Assembly (NCBI GenBank): GCA_009720755.1
Contig: WNKV01000011.1
Location: forward strand, 124,001-188,000
DNA length: 64,000 bases
Direction: 5' to 3'
Source: Rhodoplanes serenus
GTDB taxonomy: Bacteria > Pseudomonadota > Alphaproteobacteria > Rhizobiales > Xanthobacteraceae
Shown here: positions 7,455 through 17,850 of the stretch, piece by piece
Position numbering within the stretch: the stretch's first letter is position 1
Layout: each line of letters starts with the position of its first letter
The notes under the pieces: generated by a model
Told to the model about the DNA's origin: nothing
The model's input: the letters and a program-made list of their open reading frames with translations, nothing else
Databases searched by the model: none
Position numbers and translations under genes: made by a program

Positions 7455-10367
7455 ATGGCGGCGCCGATCGGCCGCGCCGGCCCGCGTCACGCCGATCGTG
7501 ACAGGGTCGGCGGCGTCCGCTATCCAACCGGGATGAGCGCTCTCATCGACCGGCCGTCCCGTCCCGCCTCCGAGCTGTTCGACGTCGCCGCGGTGGCGGC
7601 CGATCTCGATCGGCTCGCCCACGAGCATACCGGCCACGAGCGCGAGCTGCGCACCGCGGTGGCGCAGCGTCTCAAGCAGGTGGTGACGGAGGGCCGTGCC
7701 CGCGCCGAGCAATTGCTGCTCACCGACCGACATGGCCGCCGCTGCGCCGAGCGCCTGTGCGACATGCAGGACGCCGTCATCGCGCTGCTCTACGAGTTCG
7801 CCGCAACGCATCTCTATCCAACGCGCAATCCGTCGGAAGCGGAGCACATGGCGATCGTCGCCACCGGCGGCTACGGCCGCGGCCTGATGGCACCGGGCTC
7901 CGACATCGATCTCCTGTTCCTGCTGCCCTACAAGCAGACCGCCTGGGGCGAGTCGATCGCCGAGGCGATCCTCTACGGCCTGTGGGACATGGGCCTGAAG
8001 GTCGGCCATGCGACGCGCTCCATCGACGAGTGCATCCGCCAGGCCAAGGCGGACATGACGATCCGCACCGCCATCCTGGAGGCGCGCTTCCTGTTCGGCG
8101 AGCAGAGCCTGTTCGACGAGATGACCGAGCGCTTCGATCGTCAGGTGGTGCAGAACACCGGACCGGAGTTCGTCGCCGCCAAGCTGGCGGAGCGCGAGGA
8201 GCGGCTGAAGCGAGTCGGCCAGTCGCGCTATTTGGTCGAGCCCAACGTCAAGGACGGCAAGGGCGGCCTGCGCGATCTGCACACGCTGTTCTGGATCGCC
8301 AAGTATGTCTACCGGGTCCGCCGGCCCGAGGAGCTGCTGGAGCGCGGCGTCTTCGACCGCCAGGAGTACCGCCTGTTCCAGCGCTGCGAAGACTTCCTGT
8401 GGTCGGTGCGCTGCCACATGCATTTCGTCACCGGCCGCTCCGAGGAGCGGCTGTCGTTCGACATCCAGCGCGATCTCGCGGTGCGGCTCGGCTACACCGA
8501 GCATCCCGGCATGCAGGATGTCGAGCGCTTCATGAAGCACTACTTCCTGATCGCCAAGGATGTCGGTGATCTCACCGCCATCCTGTGCGCGGGGCTGGAG
8601 AGCCGGCACCAGAAGGACGTGCCGATGCTCAACCGCTTCGTCGCCCGGCTGCGGCCGCGGCCGCAGCGGACGCTGCGCGAGAGCGACGACTTCATCTCCG
8701 ACAACAACCGCATCAACATCGCCGATCCCGACGTCTTCCAGCGCGACCCGAAGAACCTGATCCGCATCTTCCATCTCGCCCAGAAGCACGGCCTCGCCTT
8801 CCATCCCGACGCCATGCGGGCGGTCACCCGCTCGCTGCGGCTGATCGACAAGCATCTGCGCGCCGACCCCGAGGCGAACCGGCTGTTCCTGGAGATCCTG
8901 AGCGGGCGCAACGATACCGAGATCGTGCTGCGGCGGATGAACGAAGTCGGCGTGCTCGGCCGCTTCGTGCCGGATTTCGGCCGGGTTGTCTCGATGATGC
9001 AGTTCAACATGTACCACCACTTCACGGTGGACGAGCATCTGCTGCGCTGCATCGGCGTCCTCGCCGAGATCGAGTCGGGCCACAACGAGGAATACGGGCT
9101 CGCCACCGAGCTGATGCGCACCATCCAGCCGGAGCACCGCGCCGTTCTCTACGTCGCGCTGTTCCTGCACGACATCGCCAAGGGGCGGCCCGAGGACCAC
9201 TCGCAGGCCGGTGCCAAGATCGCCCGCAATCTCGGACCGCGCTTCGGCCTGTCGGCGGCCGACACCGACACCCTCGCCTGGCTGGTCGAATATCACCTCG
9301 TGATGTCGACCATCGCCCAGTCGCGCGATCTCTCGGACCGCCGCACCATCGAGAACTTCGTGCAGATCGTGCAGTCGCTCGAACGCATGAAGCTGCTGAC
9401 CATCTTGACCACGGCCGACATCAAGGCGGTGGGACCCGGCGTGTGGAACTCGTGGAAGGCGCAGCTCCTGCGCGCCCTCTACTACGAGGCCGAGCCGGCC
9501 CTGACCGGCGGCTTCTCGGAGGTCAACCGCGCCCAGCGGGTCGCCGCCGCGCAGGCGCAGTTCCGCGCCGAGCTGACCGAATGGCCAGCCGAGGAGGTCG
9601 ACAGGTATATCGGCCGCCACTATCCGGCCTACTGGCTCAAGGTCGATCTCGCGGCGCAGCTCGGCCACGCCCGTTTCGTCCACGACACCGAGGCGGCCGG
9701 CCTGCCGCTCGCCACCCGCTGGGGCTTCGACGAGAGCCGCGGCGTCACCGTGCTGACCGTGCTGGCGCCCGATCATCCGTGGCTCCTGTCGGTGATCGCC
9801 GGCGCCTGCGCGGCGGCCGGCGCCAACATCGTCGATGCGCAGATCTACACGACGACCGACGGGCTCGCGCTCGACACCATCTCGATCTCGCGCGAGTTCG
9901 AGCGCGACGAGGACGAGACGCGGCGCGCCGCGCGGGTCACCGACACCATCGAGAAGGGCCTGCGCAACGAGCTGAAGCTGCCCGACATGGTGGCCAAGCG
10001 CGGCGCCGGCAAGGGCCGCATCCGCGCCTTCCGGATCGAGCCGGAGGTGTCGGTCAACAACCAGTGGTCCCACCGCTACACGGTGGTCGAGGTGTCGGGG
10101 CTCGATCGCCCCGGGCTGCTCTACGAGCTGACCACGACACTCTCCAAGCTCAATCTCAACATCACCTCGGCGCACGTCGCCACCTTCGGCGAGCGCGCCG
10201 TGGACGTGTTCTACGTCACCGATCTGATGGGTGCGCGCATCACCTCGCCGACCCGCATCGCCGCCATCAAGCGGGCGCTGCTCCAGCCGTTCGCGCCGCG
10301 GCCGGAGCGTGCCGCCGGGGCGGGGTCGCGCGACGACGCGACCGGCGACGCCGCCGTGGTCGGATAG
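7455..10367 (+). CDS. glnD: [Protein-PII] uridylyltransferase / uridylyl-removing enzyme
   Basis: The bifunctional nitrogen sensor that uridylylates PII when glutamine is low and removes UMP when it is high. A nucleotidyltransferase core sits near residues 130-160 (VATGGYGRGLMAPGSDIDLL, with the paired aspartates). An HD phosphohydrolase motif LFLHDIAKGRPEDHS lies near 570. Two C-terminal ACT domains follow, near 765 (VLAPDHPWLLSVIAGAC) and 876 (VSGLDRPGLLYELTTTLS). The 970 residues slightly exceed the usual 880-940. An ATG at 7533 (MSALIDRPSRPASELF) removes 26 poorly conserved-looking residues and may be the true start. The gene stands alone. Confidence 0.95.
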   Translation: MAAPIGRAGPRHADRDRVGGVRYPTGMSALIDRPSRPASELFDVAAVAADLDRLAHEHTGHERELRTAVAQRLKQVVTEGRARAEQLLLTDRHGRRCAERLCDMQDAVIALLYEFAATHLYPTRNPSEAEHMAIVATGGYGRGLMAPGSDIDLLFLLPYKQTAWGESIAEAILYGLWDMGLKVGHATRSIDECIRQAKADMTIRTAILEARFLFGEQSLFDEMTERFDRQVVQNTGPEFVAAKLAEREERLKRVGQSRYLVEPNVKDGKGGLRDLHTLFWIAKYVYRVRRPEELLERGVFDRQEYRLFQRCEDFLWSVRCHMHFVTGRSEERLSFDIQRDLAVRLGYTEHPGMQDVERFMKHYFLIAKDVGDLTAILCAGLESRHQKDVPMLNRFVARLRPRPQRTLRESDDFISDNNRINIADPDVFQRDPKNLIRIFHLAQKHGLAFHPDAMRAVTRSLRLIDKHLRADPEANRLFLEILSGRNDTEIVLRRMNEVGVLGRFVPDFGRVVSMMQFNMYHHFTVDEHLLRCIGVLAEIESGHNEEYGLATELMRTIQPEHRAVLYVALFLHDIAKGRPEDHSQAGAKIARNLGPRFGLSAADTDTLAWLVEYHLVMSTIAQSRDLSDRRTIENFVQIVQSLERMKLLTILTTADIKAVGPGVWNSWKAQLLRALYYEAEPALTGGFSEVNRAQRVAAAQAQFRAELTEWPAEEVDRYIGRHYPAYWLKVDLAAQLGHARFVHDTEAAGLPLATRWGFDESRGVTVLTVLAPDHPWLLSVIAGACAAAGANIVDAQIYTTTDGLALDTISISREFERDEDETRRAARVTDTIEKGLRNELKLPDMVAKRGAGKGRIRAFRIEPEVSVNNQWSHRYTVVEVSGLDRPGLLYELTTTLSKLNLNITSAHVATFGERAVDVFYVTDLMGARITSPTRIAAIKRALLQPFAPRPERAAGAGSRDDATGDAAVVG

Positions 10368-10689
10368 CGGTCGCCGCTTCGTTTCCTCCCGGAACCGGCT
10401 GCTGCCGAGAGCGTGCCTGCGGCTGGCACCTGCGCGTCGCTGATAGAGGCCGGTCAGCCAGCCGACGAGATAACGCCGGCGATGCCGTCGCCGGCCGGCA
10501 GCGGCAGCCACTTGGCATACAAAATTCGACGTGTTGCGCAGTCCGTAACAGCCATGTGGTCCGGGTACGGAACCGTCTGGCGTGCCGCCGCCGCTGTGCT
10601 AGGCTCGCGTCTCTCGCCTGTCGTTTCCCCCGATCTTCCGTTCGTTTCGCGTTTCGTTTCCGGTCCCCGGTCGACACGGAGCATGCGAT
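10368..10689. other. Intergenic region, nothing recognised
   Basis: About 320 bases between glnD and the first Bug binding protein, both on the plus strand. The region is less GC-rich near 10510-10560 and could contain the promoter of the downstream gene. I see no RNA gene, no strong hairpin with a T-run and no convincing small reading frame. Confidence 0.3.
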
Positions 10690-11664
10690 ATGAAGGCAGT
10701 GCTGGTTCTCGCCGCGGCTGCGGCGGGGCTTCTGGTTCACGGCGACGTCCGTGCCCAGCCCTATCCGTCACGACCCGTCATGGTGGTGGTGGCCGCCAGC
10801 GCCGGCGGGCCGACCGACACCATCGCCCGCATCGTCAGCGAGCGCATCGGCGCCTCGCTCGGCACCACCATCGTGGTGGAGAATGTCGGCGGCGCCTCCG
10901 GCACCATCGGCACCGGGCGGGTCGCCCGCTCGGCGCCGGACGGCTACACGCTCGGCATCGGCGGCTGGAACCACTACGTGGTCAATGCCGGCCTGTATCC
11001 GACGCTCGGCTACGACCTGTTCGCCGATTTCGAGCCGGTGGCCCAGCTCGCCAGCGGGCCGCAGATCATCCTGTCCAAGAAGGCGGTGCCGGCCACGACC
11101 TTGCAGGAGCTGATCGCCTGGCTGAAGGCGCAGCCCAACGTCATCATGGCGACCGGCGGCGTCGGCGCGCCCGGCCATGTCAGCGGCCTGACCTTCCAGG
11201 GGCGCATCGGCGTCAAGTTCCAGTTCGTGCCGTATCGCGGCTCGGCCCCGGCGCTCCAGGACGTCGTCGCCGGCCATCTCGACGTGATCTTCGAGCAGAC
11301 CTCGGCGGCGTTGCCGCAGATCCGCAGCGGCACGGTGCGGCCCTATGCGGTGACGGCGAGTGCGCGGCTCGGCGTGCTGCCCGACGTGCCCACCGTCGAC
11401 GAGGCCGGCCTGCCCGGCTTCCACGTCTCGGTGTGGCAGGGGATGTGGGCCCCGAAGGGCACGCCGAAGGAGATCGTCCAGAAGCTCGCCGCCGCGGTGC
11501 GCGAGGCGCTGGCCGACCCCAAGGTCAAGGCGCGCTACGCCGAGATCGCCCAGGAGATCCCGCCCGCCGCCCATCAGACGCCAGAGGGTTTCTCGGCGTA
11601 TCACAAGGCCGAGATGGAGAAGTGGGTGCCGATCATCAAGGCGGCCGGCATCACGCCGAACTGA
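10690..11664 (+). CDS. Bug/TctC-family periplasmic binding protein
   Basis: A 324-residue solute-binding protein of the tripartite tricarboxylate transporter (TTT) family. The signal peptide is MKAVLVLAAAAAGLLVHGDVRA. The mature chain opens with PYPSRPVMVVVAASAGGPTD, the usual Bug N-terminus, and continues with VVENVGGASGTIGT and SAPDGYTLGIG, the two ligand-loop signatures. These proteins usually bind carboxylates through water bridges. No TctA or TctB gene is nearby, so it is an orphan; in Hyphomicrobiales and Burkholderiales such orphans are common and may share permeases or act as sensors. The ligand is unknown. Confidence 0.9.
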   Translation: MKAVLVLAAAAAGLLVHGDVRAQPYPSRPVMVVVAASAGGPTDTIARIVSERIGASLGTTIVVENVGGASGTIGTGRVARSAPDGYTLGIGGWNHYVVNAGLYPTLGYDLFADFEPVAQLASGPQIILSKKAVPATTLQELIAWLKAQPNVIMATGGVGAPGHVSGLTFQGRIGVKFQFVPYRGSAPALQDVVAGHLDVIFEQTSAALPQIRSGTVRPYAVTASARLGVLPDVPTVDEAGLPGFHVSVWQGMWAPKGTPKEIVQKLAAAVREALADPKVKARYAEIAQEIPPAAHQTPEGFSAYHKAEMEKWVPIIKAAGITPN

Positions 11665-11986
11665 CCGGCCGCGCCGGTCCCGCATCTCCGCGTTGCCGGG
11701 GGACGACGGCCCAGCGATGGCGGCCGCACGGGACGCGCCCGCATCCCTCCGGCGCGCGGGCCGCGGTACGGGCCGGTTAGGCCGTTCATGCAAGAAGCTG
11801 CTCAATCGCGGCAAACGAACCATTTGTGTCATGGCGGCTTCGGCGCCAGCCTTCTCGGTCCGTGCCGGACCCGGTCCGTGCCGCACGCGGTCCGCCCGGA
11901 GCCTCGGCTCGCCGAACGGTGCCGCGACGTGATCGTGGGCGGGGCGGCCGCCGCCTTCGCTGGAGCGGGCCTCCAAGGAGATCGCC
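11665..11986. other. Intergenic region, nothing recognised
   Basis: About 320 bases between two Bug-type genes that run in the same direction. It is GC-rich except for 11785-11835. No RNA gene, terminator with a T-run or convincing reading frame was found. The length suggests that the second Bug gene has its own promoter. Confidence 0.3.
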
Positions 11987-13021
11987 ATGACGTCCTCCCA
12001 GCCGACGACCTCTTCGACACAACGCCTGTCGCGCCGCCTGTCGCTCGCCACGTTGGCGCTGCCGCTCTTGCTCGCAGTGCCGCCGCCGGCGGCTGCTCAG
12101 GCGCCACCTCAGGTCCCGACACAGTCGTGGCCGAGCAAGCCGGTGCGTGTGCTGGTGCCCTACGCGGCCGGCGGTGCCGTCGATGTGCTCGCCCGCACCC
12201 TCGGCCAGGCGCTGGCGAAGCCGTGGGGCCAGCAGCTCGTCGTCGACAACCGGCCGGGGGCCGGCGGCATCATCGCGTCACAGGCGCTGATCCAGTCGGC
12301 CCCGGACGGCACGACGCTGCTGCTCGTCGCCAGCGGCCATCCGCTCAACCAGTTCTTCTATCCAAAGCTGCCTTACGACACCTTCGCGGACTTCACGCCG
12401 ATCACCGAGATCGCCTATTCGCCGCTCACCATCAACGTGGCCGGCAACAGCCTGCACAAGAGCCTGACGGCGCTGCTCGACGAGGCGCGGGCCAAGCCCG
12501 GTGCGCTGTCCTACGGCATGTCCGGCATCGGCACCTCGGCGCATCTCGCCGGCGAGCTGCTCAACCACACCGCCAAGGTGAAGATCGTGCCGATTCCCTA
12601 CAAAGGCGGGGCGCCCGCCCTGATGGCGGTGATCGCCGGCGAGATCCCGCTGAGCGTCAATCCGATGGCCGAGGTGGTGGGGCAGCTCCAGGGCGGCACC
12701 GTGCGGGCGCTCGCGGTGACGACGAAGGAGCGCTCGCCGGCGCTGCCCGATGTGCCGACCGTCGCCGAGCAGGGCGTGCCGGGCTTCGACAGCGTCGTGT
12801 GGTGGGGCCTGCTCGGCCCGAAGGGGATGGACCCCGCCCTGGCCGCCAAGATCCAGGCGGACGTCGCGACGGCCCTGAAGGACCCGGCCGTCGTCGAGTA
12901 CCTGAAGAAGACCGGCTCGTTCGCGGTCGGCAGCACGCCGCAGGCGTTCGACGCCTACATGCGGGCCGAGGCCGAGAAATGGGGGCCGGTCGTCAAGGCC
13001 GCCAACATCAAGCTCGACTGA
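11987..13021 (+). CDS. Bug/TctC-family periplasmic binding protein
   Basis: A 344-residue solute-binding protein. A long N-region full of Thr/Ser/Arg precedes the hydrophobic core LALPLLLAVPPPAAAQA, giving a plausible Sec signal. The mature part has WPSKPVRVLVPYAAGGAVD, VVDNRPGAGGIIA and SAPDGTTLLLV, the standard Bug signatures. Like its upstream neighbour it lacks TctA/TctB partners nearby. The two proteins share the fold but clearly differ in sequence, so they are not a recent duplication. It ends convergently with the asparaginase gene across a strong palindrome. Confidence 0.9.
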   Translation: MTSSQPTTSSTQRLSRRLSLATLALPLLLAVPPPAAAQAPPQVPTQSWPSKPVRVLVPYAAGGAVDVLARTLGQALAKPWGQQLVVDNRPGAGGIIASQALIQSAPDGTTLLLVASGHPLNQFFYPKLPYDTFADFTPITEIAYSPLTINVAGNSLHKSLTALLDEARAKPGALSYGMSGIGTSAHLAGELLNHTAKVKIVPIPYKGGAPALMAVIAGEIPLSVNPMAEVVGQLQGGTVRALAVTTKERSPALPDVPTVAEQGVPGFDSVVWWGLLGPKGMDPALAAKIQADVATALKDPAVVEYLKKTGSFAVGSTPQAFDAYMRAEAEKWGPVVKAANIKLD

Positions 13022-13050
13022 GCCGGCGCGGGGCCGCCGTCGCGGAGGAT

Positions 13051-13078
13051 CGGGTCCGGCACGGCCGTGCCGGACCCG
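13051..13078. terminator. Perfect palindrome between convergent genes
   Basis: A 28-base perfect palindrome: a 13-bp stem (CGGGTCCGGCACG at 13051-13063 and its complement at 13066-13078) with a two-base centre. It lies between the stop of the Bug gene (plus) and the stop of the asparaginase gene (minus). Its position suggests a bidirectional terminator or transcription roadblock. There is no long T-run on either side, so simple intrinsic termination is not proven. Confidence 0.55.
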
Positions 13079-13102
13079 CTTCGTGAGACGCAGCGTAACG
13101 GC

Positions 13103-14254
<1,152 letters not shown>

Positions 14255-14478
14255 GCGTCTCTCCGAGGGTTGAGTCGTCCGGTGGGTCGTGCCGGGCGCG
14301 GCGCTGGATCGCAGGCAGAAGGCCGTAGAGTGCGGATCTCTGGGGTGCGTGCGTCGACGACGCCGGGGGCACGTCCCTGACGGGGTTGGACGAGGAGCCG
14401 CGATTGTGCGGTGGTCGCGGCGTCACCGCAAGAGTACGCGGCACGGTGCCGCGGCACCGTCGGATGCGGCCGAGCTCG

Positions 14479-15405
14479 ATGAGCGCCGTCGTCGTGAGCA
14501 TTCGTCTTCCTGCTGCCGAATTCAGGCGCCACGCCGGGACCATGCGTGATGACGACGATGCTCGCTTCGAGCCTTGGCTCGGCCGCTGGTCGCTGGTGCC
14601 CGAGGGTGCCGCGATCATCACCCCGACGAGCCGGCTGTTGCCGGTGCGGTGGAGCGGTGCCCCCGCCATGCTGAAGGTGACGCACGATCCGGAGGAGCGC
14701 ATCGGCGCCGCCGTGATGGCGTGGTGGGACGGCGACGGCGCCGCCCGCGTGCTCGCCCGCGACGAGGAGGCGGTGCTGATGGAGCGGGCGGCCGATCCGG
14801 ACGCCCTCGTCACCCTGTCGCGATCCGGTGACGACGATGCGGCCTGCCGCATTCTCTGCGATGTCGCGGCTCGCCTGCATGTCCCGCGGCCGCATCCGCC
14901 GAGCGGCCTGACGCCGCTGTCGCGCCTGTTCGTTGATCTGGAGCAAGCGGTGGCGCCCGGCGGCCTCGCCGACAGCCTGCCGGATGCCGATTGCCGCGAT
15001 CTTCTGAGACATGGCGCCGCCACGGCGCGCCGGCTCCTCGCGGCGCCGCGCGACATCGTGGTGCTGCACGGCGACCTGCACCACGGCAACGTGCTCGATT
15101 TCGGGCCGCGCGGCATCCTCGCCATCGACCCAAAGAGCCGGATCGGCGAGCGCGGCTTCGACTACGCCAACATCTTCACCAACCCGGATCTCGATTATCC
15201 GGAGCCGCCAGTGGCGGTGGTGCCGGAGCGGTTCCGCCGACGCCTGACGATCGTCACGGCGGCGGCCAGCCTCGATCGCGTGCGATTGCTGGAATGGATT
15301 CTGGCCTGGACCGGGCTTTCGGCGGTTTGGTATCTCGCCGACGGCGATCCTGCCCGGGTCGATCTCACGGTTGCGGCCCTGGCCGCCGCCGAGCTGGAGA
15401 GCTGA
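14479..15405 (+). CDS. APH(6)/streptomycin 6-kinase-like phosphotransferase
   Basis: A protein-kinase-fold phosphotransferase of the aminoglycoside 6-phosphotransferase / hydroxyurea kinase family. The catalytic loop is VVLHGDLHHGNVLDF, the metal site is in GILAIDPKSRIGERGFDYAN, and the C-terminal segment WILAWTGLSAVWYL is the family's closing helix. I place the start at the ATG 14479 (MSAVVVSIRLP); the ATG at 14542 (MRDDDDARFEPWL) is equally possible, and the frame is open to 14386. Chromosomal members are common in soil bacteria and often do not give strong streptomycin resistance. The substrate is inferred from family only. Confidence 0.82.
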   Translation: MSAVVVSIRLPAAEFRRHAGTMRDDDDARFEPWLGRWSLVPEGAAIITPTSRLLPVRWSGAPAMLKVTHDPEERIGAAVMAWWDGDGAARVLARDEEAVLMERAADPDALVTLSRSGDDDAACRILCDVAARLHVPRPHPPSGLTPLSRLFVDLEQAVAPGGLADSLPDADCRDLLRHGAATARRLLAAPRDIVVLHGDLHHGNVLDFGPRGILAIDPKSRIGERGFDYANIFTNPDLDYPEPPVAVVPERFRRRLTIVTAAASLDRVRLLEWILAWTGLSAVWYLADGDPARVDLTVAALAAAELES

Positions 15406-15431
15406 CCCCTGCGAAAGAACCTGCGGCGAGA

Positions 15432-15575
15432 CTAGAGCATTGTCCGGCGAAGTGGACTCCGGTTCGCCGTCGAAAATGCGATCATGCAAGGACTTCTGGA
15501 GCGGAATACGATCCAGTTGGATCGGATTCCGCTCCAGAGCAGAGGCCGCTCCAGTCGGATCGGACTGCGCTCTAG
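15432..15575. repeat. Composite intergenic hairpin repeat
   Basis: A 144-base element bounded by inverted CTAGAGC (15432-15438) and GCTCTAG (15569-15575). Inside it is a very strong hairpin: arms 15496-15514 and 15519-15537 pair at 18 of 19 positions around the loop AGTT. The left part (GCATTGTCCGGCGAAGTGGA, 15437-15456) resembles, from memory, a repeat widespread between genes of Hyphomicrobiales. It sits between the convergent APH-like kinase and the response regulator and supplies the stop codon of the latter (15572-15574). Confidence 0.7.
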
Positions 15576-16054
15576 GTCACCCCGCCGCCGTCGCCGGCGG
15601 CCAGCGCGGCTTTCACGATTCCCACCAGCGTCGCCGGCGTGAACGGCTTGGTGACCCAGCCGAGCGGCTGCGCCGGGTCGGCCCGGGCGCGTGTGCCCGC
15701 GTCCGCATGGGCGGTGACGAAGACGCAGCGCAGCCCGTAGCGTCGCCGCAGCTCGATCGCCGTCTCGACGCCGTCGCTGCCGCGGGCGAGCCGGATGTCC
15801 ATCAGCACCAGATCCGGGCTCGCGCGACCGGCGAGCGCGATCGCCTCGCGGCGGTCCGGCGCGATGCCGACGATCTCGTAACCGGCCGCCGCGAGGGCGT
15901 CCTCGATCTGCATGCCGATGAAGTAGTCGTCCTCGACGATCTGGATGCGATGCGGCCGGCCGGTGCCCATGGCGCCGCCGCCGCGGTCGGGAGCGAGCAG
16001 GCGCGCACTCGCCCGAGCCGGATACGCGAGGCGGTCAGGCGCGAGACGGATCAT
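15572..16054 (-). CDS. Stand-alone receiver-domain response regulator
   Basis: A 160-residue CheY-like receiver without an output domain. From the start at 16054, the acidic pocket is EDD (41-43), the phospho-acceptor is Asp86 in LVLMDIRLARG, the switch threonine is in CVFVTAHAD, and the lysine is in WVTKPFTPATL. The start at 16054 overlaps the histidine kinase gene by 20 bases and has a GAGG nine bases upstream. An internal ATG at 15970 gives a shorter, more typical receiver. It probably passes phosphate from the adjacent kinase to an unknown partner. Its stop codon lies inside the repeat element. Confidence 0.88.
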   Translation of the reverse strand: MIRLAPDRLAYPARASARLLAPDRGGGAMGTGRPHRIQIVEDDYFIGMQIEDALAAAGYEIVGIAPDRREAIALAGRASPDLVLMDIRLARGSDGVETAIELRRRYGLRCVFVTAHADAGTRARADPAQPLGWVTKPFTPATLVGIVKAALAAGDGGGVT

Positions 16055-17099
16055 CCTGGGCGTCCTCGTCCGGGTGGGTTCTCAGATGGATCGTGCAGGT
16101 GGCGCCGTCACGGTTCGCCACCTCGATCCGTCCGCCGATCTGTCGCAACAGCCCGCGTACCAGTCCGAGGCCGGAGGCGCGCTTGCGCGTGTGGGTGAGG
16201 TCGAAGCCCGGCCCGTCGTCGGCGATGGACAGGATCGTCTCGCCGTCGGTCTTCGCCAAGCCGATATGGATCGCGACCGGCGCGCCGTCGCGGCGGCCGT
16301 GCTTGGCGGCGTTGGTGACGAGCTCGTTGAGGATGAGGGCGAGCGGCGCCGCCGCCTCGATGGGCAGCGCCACCTCGGCGAGCGACAGCGTCGGCCGGCA
16401 CCCCTCCAGGGTGCCGCCGGCGCGCAACGACTCGATCAGTCGCTCGACGATCTTGTCGGCCCGCACCGTGTCGGCTTGCTCGTGGGCATAGAGCACATGC
16501 TGAACGGTGGCGATCGCACCGACCCGGGCGGCGGCGTCGCGCAGCGCCACGCGCGCATCCTCGGAGCCGGTCTCGGCGCAGGCCGCCGACAGCAGGCCGG
16601 AGACGACCTGGAGGTTGTTCTTCACCCGGTGATGCAGCTCGCGCATCAGAAGGTCGCGCTCGCGCAGCGACTCTTCCAGCACCGCCTGAATGTGCCGCCG
16701 TCGGCGCACCTCGGCATTGAGCTCGCGGACGCGGTCGGCGAGCGCCGTGAAACGTTCCTCGATGGCGACGCACTGGATCAGGACGTTGCGCGCGTCGTCC
16801 GTCGCGGCCGATGCGAGACGCTGGCCGTGGCAGCGCAGCACCCGCACGGGCCCGTCCGGCACCTTCGGCCGCAGTCGCCCCAGGGTGGGCTGCGTGGAGC
16901 CCGAGGCGCGCCACACGAAGGTGCGCACCCCGGCGGGATCGTCGGGATCGAGCACCGCCACCTCGTCGCCGGCCGGGTCGCGGCCGAGCAGCGCCACGGC
17001 GGCGCGATTGGCGGCCGCGATGCGGCCTCGCGCGGAGACCAGGAAGGCCGGACCCGAGATCGCGTCGAACAGCGATCGGACGTCAGCCGAGCATGTCAT
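16035..17099 (-). CDS. HWE/HisKA_2-family sensor histidine kinase with PAS-like sensor
   Basis: A soluble 354-residue kinase. The N-terminal part ([20 protein letters not shown]) looks like a PAS domain. A coiled-coil linker leads to the H-box [15 protein letters not shown], the dimerisation/phosphorylation motif of HisKA_2/HWE kinases, then the N-box [11 protein letters not shown] and the G-box DDGPGFDL. There are no membrane segments, so it senses something in the cytoplasm. The start at 17099 overlaps the upstream gene by 17 bases and matches the beginning of the PAS-like region; the ATG at 17216 would lie inside the upstream gene. It acts with the overlapping receiver gene. Confidence 0.88.
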   Translation of the reverse strand: MTCSADVRSLFDAISGPAFLVSARGRIAAANRAAVALLGRDPAGDEVAVLDPDDPAGVRTFVWRASGSTQPTLGRLRPKVPDGPVRVLRCHGQRLASAATDDARNVLIQCVAIEERFTALADRVRELNAEVRRRRHIQAVLEESLRERDLLMRELHHRVKNNLQVVSGLLSAACAETGSEDARVALRDAAARVGAIATVQHVLYAHEQADTVRADKIVERLIESLRAGGTLEGCRPTLSLAEVALPIEAAAPLALILNELVTNAAKHGRRDGAPVAIHIGLAKTDGETILSIADDGPGFDLTHTRKRASGLGLVRGLLRQIGGRIEVANRDGATCTIHLRTHPDEDAQDDPSRA

Positions 17100-17613
17100 C
17101 GCGTTGGAAGTATTCGCGCAGGGCGGGGGAGGGATGAGCGGCCGGCTTGAGCGATACCACCACCCGGCAGGTCGGATGCCCGGCCGCGATGGTCTGCTGC
17201 AAGTCGACCGCCGCATAGCCGAGATTCTGGGCCGCGATGAAGCCGAACACGTTCGAGGTCATCATGCAGAGGGACGGACGATCGCGCACCGCGTCGCCGA
17301 ACGGGCAACGGCGGTTGCCGAGCACGATGCGGTCCTCGCTCTCCTCGATGACGAAGAAGTCGCCGTCGATGCGGCGCTTGAGATCGACGAGAACCGTGGT
17401 GACCTGCTCGCGGTTGAGCCGATCGACCGCGAGCGCCAGCCGGTATTGCTGGTCGATGTGCTCGCCCATCACGGCGCCGACTGTGCTGATGTAGCCGGAC
17501 GCCTCCTCGAGACCAACGACATCCTGCAACGTCCCGGTCAGCTCCCGGATCAGCCGTCTCAGGAAGGCGTCGTGGGTCAGAGGCTCGTGCGGAGCGACGG
17601 CGGGCGTGGACAT
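17083..17613 (-). CDS. Probable methanogen output domain (MetOD1)-like sensor protein
   Basis: A 176-residue cytoplasmic protein, first in an operon with the kinase and receiver. It resembles proteins annotated as methanogen output domain 1, with the segment [20 protein letters not shown], an internal CPFG motif and two further cysteines ([20 protein letters not shown]). The conserved cysteines could bind a metal or cofactor, which is inference. The start at 17613 ([12 protein letters not shown]) is preferred to 17670. It overlaps the kinase gene by 17 bases, so it is probably the input or modulator protein of this signalling set. Confidence 0.65.
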   Translation of the reverse strand: MSTPAVAPHEPLTHDAFLRRLIRELTGTLQDVVGLEEASGYISTVGAVMGEHIDQQYRLALAVDRLNREQVTTVLVDLKRRIDGDFFVIEESEDRIVLGNRRCPFGDAVRDRPSLCMMTSNVFGFIAAQNLGYAAVDLQQTIAAGHPTCRVVVSLKPAAHPSPALREYFQRDDMLG

Positions 17614-17824
17614 CGCAGTCTCGGGATAAGGACAAGCCCCGAACTTAAGCGGCGGCCGATCGGCCGGCAACTCCCGCCGCGCGAACGTCCGCGGCGCGAT
17701 TGTCGCATGCGGAGCCCCGCCGCGCGCGATCGCGCCGGGAGTCCGCCTGTGTTCGACAGCGAGGCGTGAGGCTACCTCCGTCGCCTGCGCGGTCGATCGG
17801 TCACCGCGCCGCGGAGCCTTCGCC

Positions 17825-17850
17825 GATCACGGCGCGTGATCACGGCGCGT
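17825..17850. repeat. 13-base tandem repeat at the end of the HerA-like gene
   Basis: GATCACGGCGCGT occurs twice head to tail (17825-17837 and 17838-17850). The second copy spans the stop codon of the minus-strand ATPase gene. It is probably a slippage duplication and has no obvious role. Confidence 0.5.

Noticed and set aside
7386..10511. 1041-codon minus-strand open frame opposite glnD
   Set aside because: The plus strand has a complete, motif-rich GlnD. The antisense translation has no recognisable domain.
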